Positions 62,193-64,000 of a stretch of 64,000 nt of DNA are shown here, in pieces. Within the stretch, counting starts at the first letter, position 1; every line of letters begins with the position of its first letter. Under the pieces are notes generated by a model, which was not told where the DNA came from, searched no databases, and was given only the letters and a program-made list of their open reading frames with translations. The stretch is from Anopheles merus (Eukaryota > Arthropoda > Insecta > Diptera > Culicidae). Made by a program: the position numbers and the translations under genes. The stretch is from positions 28,008,231 to 28,072,230 of the forward strand of contig NC_054082.1 of the NCBI RefSeq assembly GCF_017562075.2. Direction: 5' to 3'.

Positions 62193-63509
62193 ATGGGACA
62201 AAACCAGTCAGCGGGTAGCGGCGGGGACAAAGATAAGGATAAGGATAAGAAGAAAAAGTACGAGCCACCGATCCCGACGCGGGTTGGCAAAAAGAAGCGC
62301 AAGGCAAAGGGACCCGATGCGGCCCTCAAGCTGCCCCAGGTCACCCCACACACGCGCTGCCGGCTGAAGCTGCTCAAGCTGGAGCGCATCAAGGACTATC
62401 TGCTGATGGAGGAGGAGTTCATCCGCAACCAGGAAAGACTGAAGCCGCAGGAGGAAAAGATCGAGGAAGAGCGCTCCAAGGTGGACGACCTGCGGGGGTC
62501 GCCCATGTCGGTCGGCACGCTGGAGGAGATCATCGACGATAACCACGCAATCGTGTCGACGTCGGTGGGCAGCGAGCACTACGTCAGCATCCTGTCGTTC
62601 GTCGACAAGGACCAGCTGGAACCGGGCTGCTCGGTGCTGCTGAACCACAAGGTGCACGCGGTGGTCGGAGTGCTGGGCGACGATACCGACCCGATGGTGA
62701 CAGTGATGAAGCTGGAGAAAGCGCCGCAGGAAACGTACGCCGACATCGGCGGACTGGACACGCAGATCCAGGAGATCAAGGAATCGGTCGAGCTGCCCCT
62801 CACGCACCCCGAGTACTACGAGGAGATGGGCATCAAACCGCCGAAGGGTGTGATCCTGTACGGACCGCCGGGCACGGGCAAAACGCTGCTCGCGAAGGCG
62901 GTGGCCAACCAGACGTCCGCCACCTTCCTGCGAGTCGTCGGGTCGGAGCTGATTCAGAAGTATCTCGGCGACGGTCCCAAGCTGGTGCGCGAGCTATTCC
63001 GTGTGGCCGAGGAGCACGCCCCGTCGATCGTGTTCATCGACGAAATCGATGCCGTCGGAACGAAGCGGTACGATTCCAACTCGGGCGGTGAGCGCGAAAT
63101 TCAGCGCACCATGCTGGAGCTGCTCAACCAGCTGGACGGGTTTGATTCGCGCGGCGATGTAAAAGTAATCATGGCCACGAATCGTATTGAAACGCTCGAC
63201 CCGGCACTGATCCGTCCGGGGCGTATTGATCGAAAGATTGAGTTCCCGCTGCCGGACGAAAAGACCAAGCGACGTATCTTCAACATCCACACTGCCCGTA
63301 TGACGCTGGCCGAGGATGTGAATCTGTCGGAGTTGATCATGGCGAAGGACGATCTGTCGGGCGCAGACATCAAGGCCATCTGCACGGAGGCGGGCTTGAT
63401 GGCGCTGCGGGAGCGCCGAATGAAGGTGACCAACGAGGACTTCAAGAAGTCCAAGGAGAGTGTGCTCTACCGGAAAAAGGAGGGAACGCCCGAGGGACTT
63501 TATATGTAA
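62193..63509 (+). CDS. Rpt2: 26S proteasome regulatory ATPase Rpt2 (PSMC1), intronless
   Basis: AAA+ subunit of the proteasome 19S base ring; it unfolds substrates and helps open the 20S gate. The single-exon frame encodes 438 residues, the standard Rpt2 length. It starts MGQNQSAG, the N-myristoylation context known for Rpt2, followed by a Lys/Asp-rich stretch. The coiled coil and OB domain occupy about 60-170. Walker A GPPGTGKT and Walker B IVFIDEIDAVG are intact, as are the pore loop (KYLG) and the arginine-finger region RPGRIDRKIEF. The C-terminus LYM fits the HbYX gate-opening motif. Every residue block is conserved, so it is not a decayed copy. The end of a second copy lies 440 bases away on the other strand. 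Confidence 0.96.
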   Translation: MGQNQSAGSGGDKDKDKDKKKKYEPPIPTRVGKKKRKAKGPDAALKLPQVTPHTRCRLKLLKLERIKDYLLMEEEFIRNQERLKPQEEKIEEERSKVDDLRGSPMSVGTLEEIIDDNHAIVSTSVGSEHYVSILSFVDKDQLEPGCSVLLNHKVHAVVGVLGDDTDPMVTVMKLEKAPQETYADIGGLDTQIQEIKESVELPLTHPEYYEEMGIKPPKGVILYGPPGTGKTLLAKAVANQTSATFLRVVGSELIQKYLGDGPKLVRELFRVAEEHAPSIVFIDEIDAVGTKRYDSNSGGEREIQRTMLELLNQLDGFDSRGDVKVIMATNRIETLDPALIRPGRIDRKIEFPLPDEKTKRRIFNIHTARMTLAEDVNLSELIMAKDDLSGADIKAICTEAGLMALRERRMKVTNEDFKKSKESVLYRKKEGTPEGLYM

Positions 63510-63949
63510 AATCCGCGATCACAACCCATAAATAAATCAATACCGTTTGTGAGAAAATGTTGGTGTTTCGGTTTTGCATTTTATTTTTGCAGTTCACGAT
63601 CGATCGATCTATTCATAAAAACGATCAATTCATTTATTGAATAAATATTCTTAAATGGTGGTGATGATGCCCTGCCATATTCCCTCGTGCTTCATTCATC
63701 TGTGTAGGGCAACGTGGCTCACTACGATGCATGGATGGACTTCATAGCTTTGTTCAACGGGAATATGCTTTTTTCAAAGCGAGTTAATCCATGAAATAAT
63801 AAAATAATGATCTACAAATTAACACAAACATATCCCGAATTGGACGAAAGACATGGTTGAGAATTGGATTTATTTCAATGTTTCACAATTTATTAGAATA
63901 CCTAAGCAAATACAGCTGACGCTTGGAAGAGGTCGCACGTGTGTTCGGT
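63510..63949. other. Spacer between two tail-to-tail Rpt2 copies
   Basis: Contains the 3' untranslated ends of both copies. A plus-strand AATAAA lies at 63531-63536. No other feature seen. Confidence 0.65.
63531..63536 (+). terminator. Candidate poly(A) signal of Rpt2
   Basis: AATAAA 21 bases after the stop codon. Confidence 0.65.
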
Positions 63950-64000
63950 TTACATGTACAAACCCTCGGGCGTTCCCTCTTTTTTCCGGTAGAGCACACT
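63950..64000 (-). CDS. Rpt2: Second Rpt2 copy, last 16 codons (partial, runs off the window)
   Basis: Read on the minus strand from the window edge, this gives SVLYRKKEGTPEGLYM and a TAA stop, identical in protein to the end of the plus-strand Rpt2 gene. The two DNA stretches differ at 5 of 51 bases, all synonymous, which suggests selection on both. The rest of this copy lies beyond the window, so its completeness and intron content cannot be judged. Confidence 0.85.
   Translation of the reverse strand, partial: SVLYRKKEGTPEGLYM

Overview
The window is eukaryotic and almost certainly from a mosquito, most likely genus Anopheles. The genes carry short GT-AG introns, mostly 55-100 bases. Their proteins read like dipteran orthologues (a ZAD zinc-finger protein, an ecdysteroid-kinase-like protein, Caf1-55). 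Intergenic DNA is rich in CA/GT and CT microsatellites, and a tRNA-derived SINE resembles those of anophelines. No bacterial, viral, rRNA, tRNA or CRISPR feature was seen. Exon junctions were derived by eye from splice sites, reading phase and family knowledge. All gene models close in frame.

Layout, left to right: NDUFS7 (+, complex I), PARP1 (-), SARNP (+, SAP-domain mRNA export factor), Caf1-55/RBBP4 (-), NME7 (+), axonemal dynein heavy chain of DNAH6 type (+, 14 exons, about 3,944 residues), a small coiled-coil protein (-), a ZAD-C2H2 zinc-finger protein (+), PIG-N (-, GPI anchor synthesis), an ABCC4-like transporter (-), a 4.7 kb gene-poor stretch holding a hAT-type element, an ecdysteroid-kinase-like gene with two alternative C-terminal exons (+), a 3.9 kb gene-free stretch with a 184-base CT microsatellite, eIF4H (-), MYBBP1A/Pol5 (+), mitochondrial ribosomal protein S6 (-), an intronless proteasome Rpt2 (+), and at the right edge the last 16 codons of a second Rpt2 copy (-).

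Most genes are housekeeping and functionally unrelated. The exception is the ciliary pair NME7-DNAH6: same strand, 324 bases apart, each preceded by an RFX X-box-like site. The most notable observations are the tail-to-tail Rpt2 duplication, the duplicated terminal exon of the kinase-like gene, the X-boxes, a roughly 100-residue insertion with a polybasic cluster in the first extracellular loop of the ABCC transporter, a hAT-type non-autonomous element with 8-base target duplication, and a perfect 40-base duplicate of eIF4H coding sequence 1.8 kb away.
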